The notes under the pieces: model-generated | Database searches by the model: none | The model's input: the letters and a program-made list of their open reading frames with translations, nothing else | What the model was told of the DNA's origin: nothing | Program-made: the position numbers and the translations under genes | Part shown: one piece after another, positions 34,365-44,806 of the stretch | Layout of the letters: the number at the start of each line of letters is the position of its first letter | Position numbering within the stretch: the stretch's first letter is position 1 | Origin: Ramlibacter tataouinensis | GTDB taxonomy: Bacteria > Pseudomonadota > Gammaproteobacteria > Burkholderiales > Burkholderiaceae_C | Assembly: GCF_001580455.1 (NCBI RefSeq) | Contig: NZ_CP010951.1 | Location: forward strand, 2,170,001 to 2,234,000 | DNA length: 64,000 nucleotides | Direction of reading: 5' to 3'

Positions 34365-35582
34365 ATGCACGAGCCTGAGCCCGCACCCGCCATGCTGCTG
34401 CGCCTGGCGCTGGCCCTGTCGCTCGGGGCCGCGGTGTCCTTGGGCGTGACGCGGTTTGCCTACGGGCTGCTGCTGCCGCCGATGCGCGCCGACCTCGGCT
34501 GGTCGTACACGCTGGCCGGAGCGATGAACACCGCCAACGCGCTCGGCTACCTGCTGGGCGCGCTGGCGACGCCGCGGCTGATGCGGACCCTGGGCCCCGC
34601 GCGCCTGGTGCTGGGCGGCGCCGCGCTGTCGAGTCTGTTCATGGGCCTGAGCGGCTTCTTCACCGATGCCGGCGCCTTGCTGGCGCAGCGCGTGCTCGCG
34701 GGCGTGGCCAGTGCTTTCCTCTTCATCGCCGGCGGACTGCTGGCGGCGCGGCTGGGAACGCTGCAACCGGCGCGCGCCGGCTTGCTGCTGGGCCTGTATT
34801 ACGGCGGCACCGGCTTCGGCATCGTGCTGTCGGCGCTGCTGGTGCCGGCCGCGCTCGAGGCGGCGAGCGCGCGTCCCCATGGCTGGGCCTGGTCCTGGTG
34901 GCTGCTGTCGCTGGCGTGCTTCCTGGCCTCCGCAGTTCTGGCCTGGCCGTCCCGTGTGCTGTCGGCGCTGCACCAGGACAGCGGGCCCGCAGCGGCGCAG
35001 GCCGCGGCAGCGCCGCTGCGCTGGCAGGTGTTCGGCGCGGCCTTGGCAGGCTACGCGATGTTCGGCGTCGGCTACATCGGCTACATGACGTTCGTGATCG
35101 CGCTGTTGCGCGAGCAGGGCACCAGCCAGGGCGGCATCACGCTGTTCTACGCGCTGCTCGGCGCCGCGGTGGTCGCCTCGTCGCGGATCTGGGCCGGCCT
35201 GCTCGATCGCTACCGCGGCGGGCAGGCGCTGGCGATCCTGAACGCTTTGCTGGGCGCGGCCACCCTGCTGCCCGCACTCAGCACGGCGTGGCCGCTGGTG
35301 CTGCTCTCGGGCCTGGTGTTCGGCGGCGTATTCCTGTCGGTGGTGGCGTCCACCACCGCGCTGGTGCGCCACAACCTGCCGTCCGCCCAATGGGCGGCCG
35401 GCATCAGCGCCTTCACCATCGTGTTCGCGGCCGGCCAGATCGTCGGCCCCACCATCGTCGGCTGGATCGCCGACGGCACGGGCGGGCTGGCGCGCGGGCT
35501 GGTGTTCTCCGCCGTCGCGCTGTGGCTGGGCGCGCTGCTGGCCTGGCGGCAGAAGCCGCTGGCGAGTCCACTGAAACACTGA
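34365..35582 (+). CDS. MFS transporter, YbfB/YjiJ family
   Basis: This protein of about 405 residues has twelve predicted membrane segments. The first is preceded by LRLALALSLGAAVSLGVTRFA, and the family block RFAYGLLLPPMRADLGWS follows. YbfB-type carriers are poorly studied and the substrate is unknown. Starts at 34356 and 34365 are both possible. The gene is divergent from the alkene reductase, so shared regulation is possible. Confidence 0.88.
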   Translation: MHEPEPAPAMLLRLALALSLGAAVSLGVTRFAYGLLLPPMRADLGWSYTLAGAMNTANALGYLLGALATPRLMRTLGPARLVLGGAALSSLFMGLSGFFTDAGALLAQRVLAGVASAFLFIAGGLLAARLGTLQPARAGLLLGLYYGGTGFGIVLSALLVPAALEAASARPHGWAWSWWLLSLACFLASAVLAWPSRVLSALHQDSGPAAAQAAAAPLRWQVFGAALAGYAMFGVGYIGYMTFVIALLREQGTSQGGITLFYALLGAAVVASSRIWAGLLDRYRGGQALAILNALLGAATLLPALSTAWPLVLLSGLVFGGVFLSVVASTTALVRHNLPSAQWAAGISAFTIVFAAGQIVGPTIVGWIADGTGGLARGLVFSAVALWLGALLAWRQKPLASPLKH

Positions 35583-35909
35583 AATCGGGCGCCGCTTTCC
35601 ACGCAATACGCGGCGCGCTTCTGCGTTGCAAATGCTCGCGATGCCGCCGGGCATCGCTGTGCTTTGCGCCTTGCATCGCATCGCGTCTTGCGCGTCTCTC
35701 GGCACCCATTTCAATGTTTCAGCGGACTACTTGAGCAGGCCTTCGAGCTTCATCGCCTCCTGCACCGCCATCACGCGCTCGTCTGGAAGATCGTGTTCCC
35801 GGCATGAGGACAGGCGGGTTTCGCGATAAGGAGACAGGCCCGAGGGGGGCGCCCTGCGCGGCACCCCCCGAGGTATTGAATTGTCCAGCTACGCGGCGAC
35901 AATGCCTGC
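35583..35909. other. 327-bp stretch with a possible 3' gene remnant
   Basis: No intact gene was seen. On the minus strand a short frame ends DERVMAVQEAMKLEGLLK at a stop at 35727-35729, which looks like the C-terminus of a once longer protein; upstream it degrades quickly and meets a stop. This may be the remains of a deleted gene. Confidence 0.3.
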
Positions 35910-37181
35910 ATGGGACGGGCATTGAAGTGGTTGTTCGGCATCTTGCTGCTGGCCGTGCTGGCCTTGGCCGGGGTCGCGGTCAGCCTGCAGTTCTGGATCA
36001 ACAGCGCTGATTTCCGATCGCGTGCCGCGCGCGAAATTTCGCAGGCCGCCGGTGTCGCCGTCGAACTGGGCGCGTTGTCAGTGGACGTGTGGCCCTTGCC
36101 GGCGGTGGCCGCCGAGCGCGTGCAAGTCAGGAGCCAGCCGCCGCTGACGCTGGAACGCATCGAGGCGCGGCCGGCGCTGGCGGCGCTGCTGCGCGGAAAA
36201 CTGGAAGTGTCCACGCTGGTCGTCCGCCGGGCCGTGGTGCCGCAAGCGGCGATCGCCGGCATCGCGGCGGCCTACCGCAAGGCGCACCCGGAGAAGCCCG
36301 CACCGGCGAAGAAAGGCGCGTCGGCGATGGCGCTGCCGCGCCGCATCGTGTTGGACCAGGTGACCTGGATCGATGCCAAGGGCCAGCGGCATGTGGTGGA
36401 CGCGCAGGCCAGGCTCGATGACGACGGCTTGCCGGGCACGCTGGACGTCGAGGTGTCGCAGGGCCGCTGGCAGGGTGTGCAGCTCAAGTTGCGACGCGAG
36501 CCGCAGGACCAGTGGCAGCTGCACGCCAAAGTAGGCGGCGGCACGATGGTGGGCGCGTTCAGCACGGTGAAATCGCCCAAGGGCACGCCCATGCTCGAAG
36601 GCCGGCTCGACACCCAGGACGTCGAGGTCGCCACCTTCACCGCGCCGAGCCGTACGCTGACCGGCCGGCTGGAGGCGCACACCAGCTTGCGCGCCGACCT
36701 GCGCGACCCGGGCGCGCTCGCCGACGTGATGCAGACCCAGACGAAATTCACGGTGCACAACGCGGTGGTGCATGGCCTCGACCTGGCGCAGGCGGTGAAA
36801 ACGGTGGGCCTGAGCCGCGGCGGCGAGACGCGCCTGGACACGCTGGCGGGCAATCTCATCACGCGCGGCCGCGCCGCCGAATTGAGCAACCTGGTGGCGA
36901 GCTCCGGCGTGCTGTCGGCGCAGGGCGCGGTCGCCATGGCGGCCGACCAGCGCCTGAGCGGCCATGTGAATGTGAACCTGGTGGCACAGGCCACCGGAGG
37001 GGCGCTCGGCGTGCCGCTGGTGGTGGGCGGCACGCTGGATGCGCCGAGCGTGACCTTGAGCCGCGCCGCGCTGGCTGGCGCGGCGATCGGCACGATGATC
37101 GCCCCGGGCGTGGGCACCGGTGCCGGTGCCAGCGTGGGCGACCGGCTCGGCCAGGGGCTGCGGGATATGTTCTCGAAGTAG
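35910..37181 (+). CDS. AsmA-like protein
   Basis: This 423-residue protein has one N-terminal membrane segment (LFGILLLAVLALAGVAVSLQF) and a long periplasmic beta-rich part typical of the AsmA/YhdP group, which is thought to bridge lipid transport between membranes. Family features include ISQAAGVAVELGALSVDVWP near the start and the C-terminal RLSGHVNVNLVAQ, GGTLDAPSVTL. It is short for the family. It stands as a single gene; a small tandem repeat begins at its stop codon. Confidence 0.82.
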   Translation: MGRALKWLFGILLLAVLALAGVAVSLQFWINSADFRSRAAREISQAAGVAVELGALSVDVWPLPAVAAERVQVRSQPPLTLERIEARPALAALLRGKLEVSTLVVRRAVVPQAAIAGIAAAYRKAHPEKPAPAKKGASAMALPRRIVLDQVTWIDAKGQRHVVDAQARLDDDGLPGTLDVEVSQGRWQGVQLKLRREPQDQWQLHAKVGGGTMVGAFSTVKSPKGTPMLEGRLDTQDVEVATFTAPSRTLTGRLEAHTSLRADLRDPGALADVMQTQTKFTVHNAVVHGLDLAQAVKTVGLSRGGETRLDTLAGNLITRGRAAELSNLVASSGVLSAQGAVAMAADQRLSGHVNVNLVAQATGGALGVPLVVGGTLDAPSVTLSRAALAGAAIGTMIAPGVGTGAGASVGDRLGQGLRDMFSK

Positions 37182-37210
37182 CGCGAAGTGGCGCGAAGTG
37201 GCGCGAAATA
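37181..37210. repeat. 10-bp tandem repeat, three copies
   Basis: Starting at the last base of the AsmA stop codon, the unit GCGCGAAGTG occurs twice exactly and a third time as GCGCGAAATA. Such an array could vary in length by slippage but lies outside coding sequence. Confidence 0.6.
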
Positions 37211-37312
37211 GCGGCCGTCCTACAGCGCGCCGCGCCGCGGGCTGATCGCGCAGCCCATCCCTGTGCCTAGCATGGTCGGGGCGGGCGCTGTGCCCGCGCC
37301 AGCCGTGCCTTC

Positions 37313-38158
37313 ATGCATCTTTCCACCGTCGAAACGACCCTCGAGTACGAGGTCAAGACACCGACGCACTTCTGCTTCAACATCCAGGCCGCCCACTGGC
37401 CGACCCAGAAGGTCCTCAAGGAGCGGCTCGCCGTCTCCTCCAGGGTGTCGCTGCACTCATTCACCGATGCGCGCAGTGGCAACCGCTTCTTCCGCTTCGA
37501 TGCGCCGCCCGGCCACCTGCTGGTGAACTACAAGGCCGAGGTCGAAGTACAGACCGCGCCGGTCGACGAACACCTGCCCGAAACGCCGCTGGGACAGGTG
37601 CCCGATTCGGTCTTCCGCTACCTGATGGCCACGCGCTATTGCGAGTCCGACCTGCTGGCGAGCGCCGCGCACCAGCTGTTCGGGCAGGAGCCGCCCGGCA
37701 TCTCGCGCGTGCGCCGGATCGTGCAGTGGATCCACGATTCGATCGAGTACCGTGTGGGCAGCACGAATTCGATGACCACCGCGCAAGATGTGTTCGCGCA
37801 GCGCGTGGGCGTGTGCCGCGACTTCGCCCACCTGGGCATCACGCTGTGCCGCGCGCTGAACATCCCGGCGCGGCTGGTGGTTGGCTATGTCTGGTTCGAC
37901 GAGCCGCCGCAGGACTTCCATGCGACCTTCGAGGCCTGGATCGGCGGCCGCTGGGTGATGTTCGACCCCACGGGGATGGCGCCGGTGGACCGGCTGGTGC
38001 GCATCGGCACCGGCCTCGATGCCAAGGACGTGGCCTTCAGCACCTTCTTCGGCGCGGTCGAGATGACGCGCATGGAACTGCACGTGCTGGAGCACGAACC
38101 GCGCTTGACGGCGAACAGGGGGGAGGAAGTGCTGGGGCTGGCGGTGACCTCGCCCTGA
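37313..38158 (+). CDS. Transglutaminase-like cysteine protease-fold protein
   Basis: This 281-residue protein has an N-terminal beta-rich domain and a transglutaminase core with the catalytic triad: Cys in RVGVCRDFAHLG, His in DFHATFEAWIGG and Asp in FDPTGMAPVDR. Bacterial members are cytosolic proteases or amidases, often next to alpha-E/circularly permuted ATP-grasp genes, which are absent here. There is no signal peptide. Function is unknown. It is followed by one palindromic repeat copy. Confidence 0.86.
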   Translation: MHLSTVETTLEYEVKTPTHFCFNIQAAHWPTQKVLKERLAVSSRVSLHSFTDARSGNRFFRFDAPPGHLLVNYKAEVEVQTAPVDEHLPETPLGQVPDSVFRYLMATRYCESDLLASAAHQLFGQEPPGISRVRRIVQWIHDSIEYRVGSTNSMTTAQDVFAQRVGVCRDFAHLGITLCRALNIPARLVVGYVWFDEPPQDFHATFEAWIGGRWVMFDPTGMAPVDRLVRIGTGLDAKDVAFSTFFGAVEMTRMELHVLEHEPRLTANRGEEVLGLAVTSP

Positions 38159-38183
38159 GGCGAGGGGCGGCCGGCCACCCTGG

Positions 38184-38202
38184 CCCTCCCCGGAGGGGAG
38201 GG
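38184..38202. repeat. CCCTCCCC-type palindromic repeat, copy 5
   Basis: CCCTCCCC (38184-38191) and GGGGAGGG (38195-38202) mirror each other around GGA, between two convergent genes. It belongs to the same family as the copies at 19693 and 22513. Confidence 0.65.
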
Positions 38203-38211
38203 AGACAAACC

Positions 38212-38967
38212 TCAGGTCTTGTAGCTGGGGTCGATGCGGTCCAGGCGCCGCAGCAGCGCGGGCCAGGCGATGTTGGCGCCCTGGCCGGCGGTGACGGTCT
38301 TCATCACCTGCGCCATGCCTTGCATGATCTTCGGGTTCACCTGCACCAGCTCGCCACCGGCCTGCGCATCGATCTGGATGCGGCAGGTGTTCTCGAAGGT
38401 GTACATGGACAGGAAGGCCTCGGGGATCGACCGGCCCACCACCAGCAAGCCGTGGTTGCGCAGCATGAGGTGGGTCTTGTCGCCCAGGTCGGCCTGCAGG
38501 CGCGGCTTCTCGTCGTCGCGCAGCGCCACGCCTTCGTAGTCGTGGTAGGCCAGCGAGGCCAGCACGAAGGTGCTTTGCTGGCTGATCGGCAGCACGCCGC
38601 ATTTCTGCGCGCTGACCGCGACGCCGGCGCGGCTGTGGGTGTGCAGCACGCAGCCCGCGTCTTCGCGCACCTGGTGGATGCAGCTGTGGATGACGAAGCC
38701 CGCCGGGTTCACCGGGAAGGGCGAGTCGATCAGCTTGTTGCAGTCCTGGTCCACCTTCACCAGCGAGGACGCGGTGATCTCGTCGAACATCAGGCCGTAG
38801 GGATTGATCAGGAAGTGGTGCTCGGGACCGGGCAGGCGCGCGCTGATGTGCGTGAACACGAGGTCGCTCCATCCGTACAGGGCAACCAGGCGGTAGGCGG
38901 CGGCCAGCTGCACGCGCAGCTCCCATTCCTCGGCGCTGACCACCTGCTTGAGCGATGCGATTTCCAT
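38212..38967 (-). CDS. Class II aldolase/adducin-family protein
   Basis: This 251-residue protein has the zinc-dependent class II aldolase fold: SDLVFTHISARLPG near the N-terminus, then CVLHTHSRAGVAVSA with the two histidines that bind zinc, and LMLRNHGLLVVGRS with the third. Members split sugar phosphates such as fuculose-1-phosphate, but many are of unknown substrate. The start follows AAAGGAGAC on the minus strand. It stands next to an FMN reductase gene with no obvious pathway link. Confidence 0.88.
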   Translation of the reverse strand: MEIASLKQVVSAEEWELRVQLAAAYRLVALYGWSDLVFTHISARLPGPEHHFLINPYGLMFDEITASSLVKVDQDCNKLIDSPFPVNPAGFVIHSCIHQVREDAGCVLHTHSRAGVAVSAQKCGVLPISQQSTFVLASLAYHDYEGVALRDDEKPRLQADLGDKTHLMLRNHGLLVVGRSIPEAFLSMYTFENTCRIQIDAQAGGELVQVNPKIMQGMAQVMKTVTAGQGANIAWPALLRRLDRIDPSYKT

Positions 38968-39078
38968 TGACGTCTCCTTTGCTGTCCGGTGCGGCGCCAT
39001 TCTTGGCCCGGACCGGGGATTTTGATTGTCAAGAAAATGACAGCGGGCCGCTGCCCAGCCGTTTCAGGAAAACGAAGC

Positions 39079-39657
39079 TCAGGGCGCGAGCCGCGCGCCT
39101 GCCCACAGCACCTGGTCGATCACGGCCTGCACCTTGTCGCGAGAGCCCTCGCTCACCAGCTGCCCCTGCTCGTCGAAGGCAGTGGCGGCGCGCGCCAGCC
39201 CGAAGGTGCGCGGGGCAACCCAGCAGTGCAGGTTGAACAGCAGCGGCACGAGGTGGCTTTGCGAGCGCAGGCCGCCCAGGGCGCCGTTCGAGGCGCTGAG
39301 CACGCCCACCACCTTGCCGCGGGTGGAGCGGAAGTCGTCGTTCCACACCGGGTCCGATTTCACCGGGCTGGAGATCCAGTCCAGCGTGTTCTTCAGCAGC
39401 GCGGGGTAGCTGGCGTTGTACTCGGGCGCGCAGATGATCCAGGCCGGGTGCTCGTAGAAGATCTGCTTGAGCCGCATGACATCGGCCGGCGTGCCGCGCG
39501 CCTCGAGGTCGGCGTTGTACATGGGCACATCGAAGTCGCCGAGCTCGAGGTGCGTGACCTCGGCGCCGGAGGCCTGGGCCATCCCGGCCGCCACTTTGGC
39601 GAGCCGGCGATTGAAGGAGCCGATGCGGGTGCTGCCGGCGAAGACGAGGAGTTTCAT
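39079..39657 (-). CDS. NADPH-dependent FMN reductase
   Basis: This 192-residue flavodoxin-fold enzyme has GSTRIGSFNRRLA for the FMN phosphate and PEYNASYPALLKNTLDW, the family signature. It resembles azoreductase or chromate/quinone reductases of the ChrR/YieF group and reduces FMN or quinones with NAD(P)H. The neighbouring genes belong to nucleotide-sugar metabolism on one side and an aldolase on the other, without a clear functional link. Length is typical. Confidence 0.9.
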   Translation of the reverse strand: MKLLVFAGSTRIGSFNRRLAKVAAGMAQASGAEVTHLELGDFDVPMYNADLEARGTPADVMRLKQIFYEHPAWIICAPEYNASYPALLKNTLDWISSPVKSDPVWNDDFRSTRGKVVGVLSASNGALGGLRSQSHLVPLLFNLHCWVAPRTFGLARAATAFDEQGQLVSEGSRDKVQAVIDQVLWAGARLAP

Positions 39658-39673
39658 GGCGGCGCGCGTGGTG

Positions 39674-40639
<966 letters not shown>

Positions 40640-40644
40640 GAACC

Positions 40645-42021
40645 TTATTCTGTTGACGCCCGGGTGCCCCGGCCGATGCCGACGTAGGTGAACCCGGCCT
40701 GCTGCATGTCCTGCGGCTCGTAGAGATTGCGGCCGTCGAAGATCAGCGGCTCGCGCATGGCGGCCTTGATCAGTCCGAAGTTCGGGCTGCGGTAGGCCTT
40801 CCACTCGGTGACGATGACCAGGGCATCGGCGTCCTTCACCGCGTCCATCGGGTGCCGCACGAATTCAACGCGCTGGAGCAGGGCCGGCTCGGCGCGAAAG
40901 TCTTCCGCCAGCGCGGCGCGCGCCTGCTCCATGGCCACCGGGTCGTGGGCGCGGATCCGGGCGCCGGCGCGCGCCAGCGCCGCGATCACGCCTCGGCTGG
41001 GCGCTTCGCGCATGTCGTCGGTGTTGGGCTTGAAGGCCAGGCCCCACAGGGCAAAGGTGCGGCCCTCAAGCCGCTCGCCGTAGCGCTCGAACACCTTGCG
41101 CGCGATGACGGACTTTTGCTCGTCGTTGACCGACTCGACCGCTTCCAGCACGCGCAGCTTCTGGCCGTGGCTGCGCGCGGTGTGGGCCAGTGCCTGCACG
41201 TCCTTGGGAAAGCAGCTGCCGCCGTAGCCGGTGCCCGCGTACAGGAAGCTGTAGCCGATGCGCGGATCCGAGCCGATGCCCTGGCGCACCGATTCGATGT
41301 CGGCGCCGACCCGGTCGGCCAGGTTGGCCAGCTCGTTCATGAAGCTGATGCGCGTGGCGAGCATCGCGTTGGCGGCGTACTTGGTGAATTCCGCGCTCTT
41401 GACGTCCATCACGCGGGTGCGCTCGTGGTGCCGGTTGAAGGGCGCGTACAGGCGCCGCATCAGCGCCAGTGCGCGCTGGCCTTCGGGGGTGTCGTCCGCG
41501 CCGAGCACGATCCGGTCGGGCCGCATGAAGTCGGCGATGGCCGCGCCTTCCTTGAGGAACTCCGGGTTGCTGACGACGGCGAAGGACGCGGTGACGCCGC
41601 GCTGGGCGATCTCCTCGCGCAGGATGCCGGCCACTTGCTCGCCGGTGCCGATCGGCACCGTGGACTTGTTGACCACGACCTTGAAGTCGGTCATGTGGCG
41701 GCCGATGTTGCGTGCGGCCTGCAGCACCTGCGACAGGTCGGCGCTGCCGTCCGCCGCGGCGGGGGTGCCCACGGCGATGAACTGGATCTCGCCGAATGCC
41801 ACGCCGGCGGCCACGTCGGTGGTGAAGGCGAGCCGGCCGGCGGCCACGTTGTCCTGGATCAGTTCCTTGAGCCCGGGCTCGTAGATCGGCACTTCGCCGC
41901 GCTCGAGCAAGGCGATCTTGGCGGGATCGACGTCCACGCACAGGACGCGGTTGCCCAGGTCGGCCAGGCAGGTGCCGGTCACCAATCCCACATAGCCCGT
42001 GCCTACGACCGTGATTTGCAT
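40645..42021 (-). CDS. ugd: UDP-glucose 6-dehydrogenase
   Basis: This 458-residue enzyme oxidises UDP-glucose to UDP-glucuronate with two NAD+. It has [11 protein letters not shown] (residues 6-16) for NAD and the catalytic Cys in [14 protein letters not shown] (about residue 267). The UDP-binding C-terminal domain includes [18 protein letters not shown]. It precedes the UDP-glucuronate decarboxylase gene, so the product probably feeds UDP-xylose for polysaccharide or LPS synthesis. Confidence 0.95.
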   Translation of the reverse strand: MQITVVGTGYVGLVTGTCLADLGNRVLCVDVDPAKIALLERGEVPIYEPGLKELIQDNVAAGRLAFTTDVAAGVAFGEIQFIAVGTPAAADGSADLSQVLQAARNIGRHMTDFKVVVNKSTVPIGTGEQVAGILREEIAQRGVTASFAVVSNPEFLKEGAAIADFMRPDRIVLGADDTPEGQRALALMRRLYAPFNRHHERTRVMDVKSAEFTKYAANAMLATRISFMNELANLADRVGADIESVRQGIGSDPRIGYSFLYAGTGYGGSCFPKDVQALAHTARSHGQKLRVLEAVESVNDEQKSVIARKVFERYGERLEGRTFALWGLAFKPNTDDMREAPSRGVIAALARAGARIRAHDPVAMEQARAALAEDFRAEPALLQRVEFVRHPMDAVKDADALVIVTEWKAYRSPNFGLIKAAMREPLIFDGRNLYEPQDMQQAGFTYVGIGRGTRASTE

Positions 42022-42173
42022 GCTTGTCTTCTTATTGAGGCCTTCGGCGCCACGCCGGCGATTGTAGTTGGCGGGTCAGACCCCCAATCGCCTGGCGCGC
42101 GCCGGGTCTCGCCGCGCGCCAGCCACCCATTGCGGGGCAATGCGCGAAAATTCGGGTTGAAAGCGACCCCAAA

Positions 42174-44126
42174 ATGCTCTACCCGGAAGAATTCGATGTC
42201 ATCGTCGTCGGTGGCGGCCATGCCGGCACCGAGGCTGCGCTCGCGTCCGCCCGCATGGGCTGCACGACGCTGCTGCTCACGCACAACATCGAGACCCTGG
42301 GGCAGATGAGCTGCAACCCGTCGATCGGCGGCATCGGCAAGGGGCACCTGGTCAAGGAGGTCGACGCCCTAGGCGGGGCGATGGCCATCGCCACCGACGA
42401 GGCGGGCATCCAGTTCCGCATCCTCAACAGCTCCAAGGGGCCGGCGGTGCGGGCGACCCGGGCCCAGGCCGACCGCATTCTCTACAAGGCGGCGATCCGG
42501 CGACGGCTGGAAAACCAGCCCCACCTGACGCTGTTCCAGCAGGCGGTCGACGACCTCATGGTCGAAGGTGACCGGGTGGTGGGAGCTGTCACGCAAGTGG
42601 GTATTCGCTTTCGGGCGCGGGCGGTGGTGCTGACGGCCGGCACCTTCCTTGACGGCCGCATCCATGTTGGGCTGAACAATTACCAGGCCGGCCGGGCGGG
42701 GGATCCGCCGGCGGTGTCGCTGTCGGCGCGATTGAAGGAACTGAAGCTGCCGCAGGGCCGCCTGAAGACCGGCACGCCGCCGCGGCTCGACGGCCGCACC
42801 ATCGACTTCTCCATGTGCGAAGAGCAGCCGGGCGATCTGGATCCGGTGCCGGTGTTCAGCTTCATGGGCCGCGCCGCCATGCACCCGCAGCAGATGCCGT
42901 GCTGGATCACCCACACCAACGAGCGCACCCACGAGATCATCCGCTCCGGCTTCGACCGCAGCCCGATGTTCACCGGCAAGATCGAAGGGGTGGGGCCGCG
43001 CTACTGCCCGAGCGTGGAAGACAAGATCAACCGCTTCGCCGGCAAGGAAAGTCACCAGATCTTCCTCGAGCCCGAGGGGTTGACCACCAACGAGTTCTAC
43101 CCGAACGGCATTTCGACCAGCTTGCCCTTCGACGTGCAGTACGGGCTGGTGCGGTCCATCCCGGGCTTGGAGAACGCCCACATCCTGCGGCCGGGCTATG
43201 CGATCGAGTACGACTACTTCGACCCGCGCGGGCTCAAGAGCAGCTTCGAGACCCGCGCGATCGCCGGGCTGTTCTTTGCCGGCCAGATCAACGGCACCAC
43301 CGGCTACGAGGAGGCCGCCGCGCAAGGCCTGTTCGCCGGGCTCAATGCGGCGCGGTTCTGCCAGGGGAGCGAGGCCTGGGTACCCGGCCGCGAGGAGGCC
43401 TACCTGGGCGTGCTGGTCGACGACCTGATCACCAAGGGCGTGACCGAGCCCTACCGCATGTTCACCAGCCGCGCCGAATACCGGCTGCAGCTTCGCGAGG
43501 ACAACGCCGACCTGCGGCTGACCGAAACCGGCCGCCACTTGGGCCTGGTGGACGATGCCCGCTGGGAGGCCTTCAGCCGCAAGCGCGAGGCGATCGAGCG
43601 GGAGCTGCAGCGGCTGCGCTCGGTCTGGGTCAATCCCCGCATCGTGCCGGCGGAGGAGGCCGAGCGGGTGCTCGGCAAGCAGATGGAGCACGAGCACAGC
43701 CTGGCCGACCTGCTGCGCCGCCCGGACGTGAGCTACGACAGCCTGATGTCCCTGATGGGCGGGGTGCATGCCACTGCCGAGGTTTCACGTGAAACATTGG
43801 GCGAGTTGCTGGCGCCGGTGGTCGAGCAGATCGAGATCGCCTCCAAGTACGCCGGCTACATCGCCCGCCAAAAGGACGAGATCGAGCGGGCCGCCCAGTA
43901 CGAGCACCTGAAGCTTCCCGCCGAGCTGGACTACATGCAGGTGGCGGCGCTGTCGATCGAGGTGCGCCAGAAGCTGAGCAAGCACCGGCCGGAAACGCTG
44001 GGCATGGCCTCCCGCATTTCGGGTGTTACGCCGGCGGCCATCTCGCTGCTGCTGGTCCACCTCAAGCGCGGCAAGTTCAAGGGATTTGCCGAGCCGGCCA
44101 ACCAGTCCGGCAAAGCGGCGGCCTGA
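42174..44126 (+). CDS. mnmG: tRNA uridine 5-carboxymethylaminomethyl modification enzyme MnmG
   Basis: This 650-residue FAD protein works with MnmE to add the carboxymethylaminomethyl group to wobble uridine of several tRNAs. It has the FAD-binding [17 protein letters not shown] block (residues 13-29), the [17 protein letters not shown] motif, and [17 protein letters not shown]. The C-terminal MnmE-interacting helical region is present. It overlaps rsmG in TGATG and starts the origin-proximal mnmG-rsmG-par cluster. A parS-like site lies within it at 43781. Confidence 0.98.
   Translation: MLYPEEFDVIVVGGGHAGTEAALASARMGCTTLLLTHNIETLGQMSCNPSIGGIGKGHLVKEVDALGGAMAIATDEAGIQFRILNSSKGPAVRATRAQADRILYKAAIRRRLENQPHLTLFQQAVDDLMVEGDRVVGAVTQVGIRFRARAVVLTAGTFLDGRIHVGLNNYQAGRAGDPPAVSLSARLKELKLPQGRLKTGTPPRLDGRTIDFSMCEEQPGDLDPVPVFSFMGRAAMHPQQMPCWITHTNERTHEIIRSGFDRSPMFTGKIEGVGPRYCPSVEDKINRFAGKESHQIFLEPEGLTTNEFYPNGISTSLPFDVQYGLVRSIPGLENAHILRPGYAIEYDYFDPRGLKSSFETRAIAGLFFAGQINGTTGYEEAAAQGLFAGLNAARFCQGSEAWVPGREEAYLGVLVDDLITKGVTEPYRMFTSRAEYRLQLREDNADLRLTETGRHLGLVDDARWEAFSRKREAIERELQRLRSVWVNPRIVPAEEAERVLGKQMEHEHSLADLLRRPDVSYDSLMSLMGGVHATAEVSRETLGELLAPVVEQIEIASKYAGYIARQKDEIERAAQYEHLKLPAELDYMQVAALSIEVRQKLSKHRPETLGMASRISGVTPAAISLLLVHLKRGKFKGFAEPANQSGKAAA
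43781..43796. promoter_or_regulatory. parS-like ParB-binding site inside mnmG
   Basis: GGTTTCACGTGAAACA matches the consensus TGTTTCACGTGAAACA at 15 of 16 positions; only the first base differs. It lies about 3 kb from parB, where chromosomal parS sites are commonly found. Confidence 0.88.
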
Positions 44127-44776
44127 TGGACGCCGGGCTGGAGCCGGGGCTGCGGGACGGCCTGCGCCAACTCGGGCTTGCGCTCAGCGATGCGCAGGTC
44201 GCCCAACTGGTCGGCTACGCCGGCCTGATCCAGAAGTGGAGCCGGGTCTACAACCTGACCGCCGTCCGCGAGCCCGGCGAAATCCTCAGCCACCACCTGC
44301 TGGACTGCCTGACACTGATCGGCCCGTTGCGCCGCCATACGGCAGGGCGAGCCCTCAAGTTGCTGGACGTGGGGTCCGGCGCCGGCTTGCCGGGCGTCGT
44401 GATCGCCATCGTCTGTCCCGAGATCGAAGTGGATTGCGTGGATACCGTGGCCAAGAAGGCGGCTTTCATCCAGCAGGCGGCGGTCGCCCTGAAGCTGGCG
44501 AATCTGCGCGGGCTGCACAGCCGGGTGGAGCAGCTGGACGGCCAGTACGAGCTGGTGACCTCCCGCGCCTTCGCCTCGCTGGCGGACTTCGTGGCGCTCT
44601 CGGCCGCCGCGCTGGCGGAGCAGGGGGTCTGGCTGGCGATGAAGGGCAAGTACCCGGCCGAGGAGGTCGCCGCGCTGCCGCCCAAGGTGGAAATGTTTCA
44701 CGTGGAACAGCTTGAGGTGCCGGGATTGGCCGCTCAACGCTGCCTCCTGTGGCTCAGGCCGTCGGCGCTCACGTAA
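44126..44776 (+). CDS. rsmG: 16S rRNA (guanine-527-N7) methyltransferase RsmG
   Basis: This 216-residue methyltransferase uses SAM to methylate G527 of 16S rRNA; loss gives low-level streptomycin resistance. The SAM-binding LLDVGSGAGLPGVVIAI motif is at about residues 79-95, and QKWSRVYNLTAVRE and SRAFASL are typical. It starts within the stop of mnmG (TGATG). A parS-like site lies near its 3' end. A LysE-type gene separates it from parA. Confidence 0.96.
   Translation: MDAGLEPGLRDGLRQLGLALSDAQVAQLVGYAGLIQKWSRVYNLTAVREPGEILSHHLLDCLTLIGPLRRHTAGRALKLLDVGSGAGLPGVVIAIVCPEIEVDCVDTVAKKAAFIQQAAVALKLANLRGLHSRVEQLDGQYELVTSRAFASLADFVALSAAALAEQGVWLAMKGKYPAEEVAALPPKVEMFHVEQLEVPGLAAQRCLLWLRPSALT
44694..44709. 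promoter_or_regulatory. parS-like ParB-binding site inside rsmG
   Basis: TGTTTCACGTGGAACA matches the parS consensus at 15 of 16 positions. With the site at 43781 it gives two sites 0.9 kb apart, close to parA and parB. Confidence 0.85.
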
Positions 44777-44806
44777 ACTCGGCCATAGTCATCCCGGGGG
44801 GTTTTC

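Noticed and set aside
34194..35714. 506-aa minus-strand frame opposite the MFS gene
   Set aside because: Gln/Arg/Ala-rich shadow; the plus strand encodes a clear membrane transporter.
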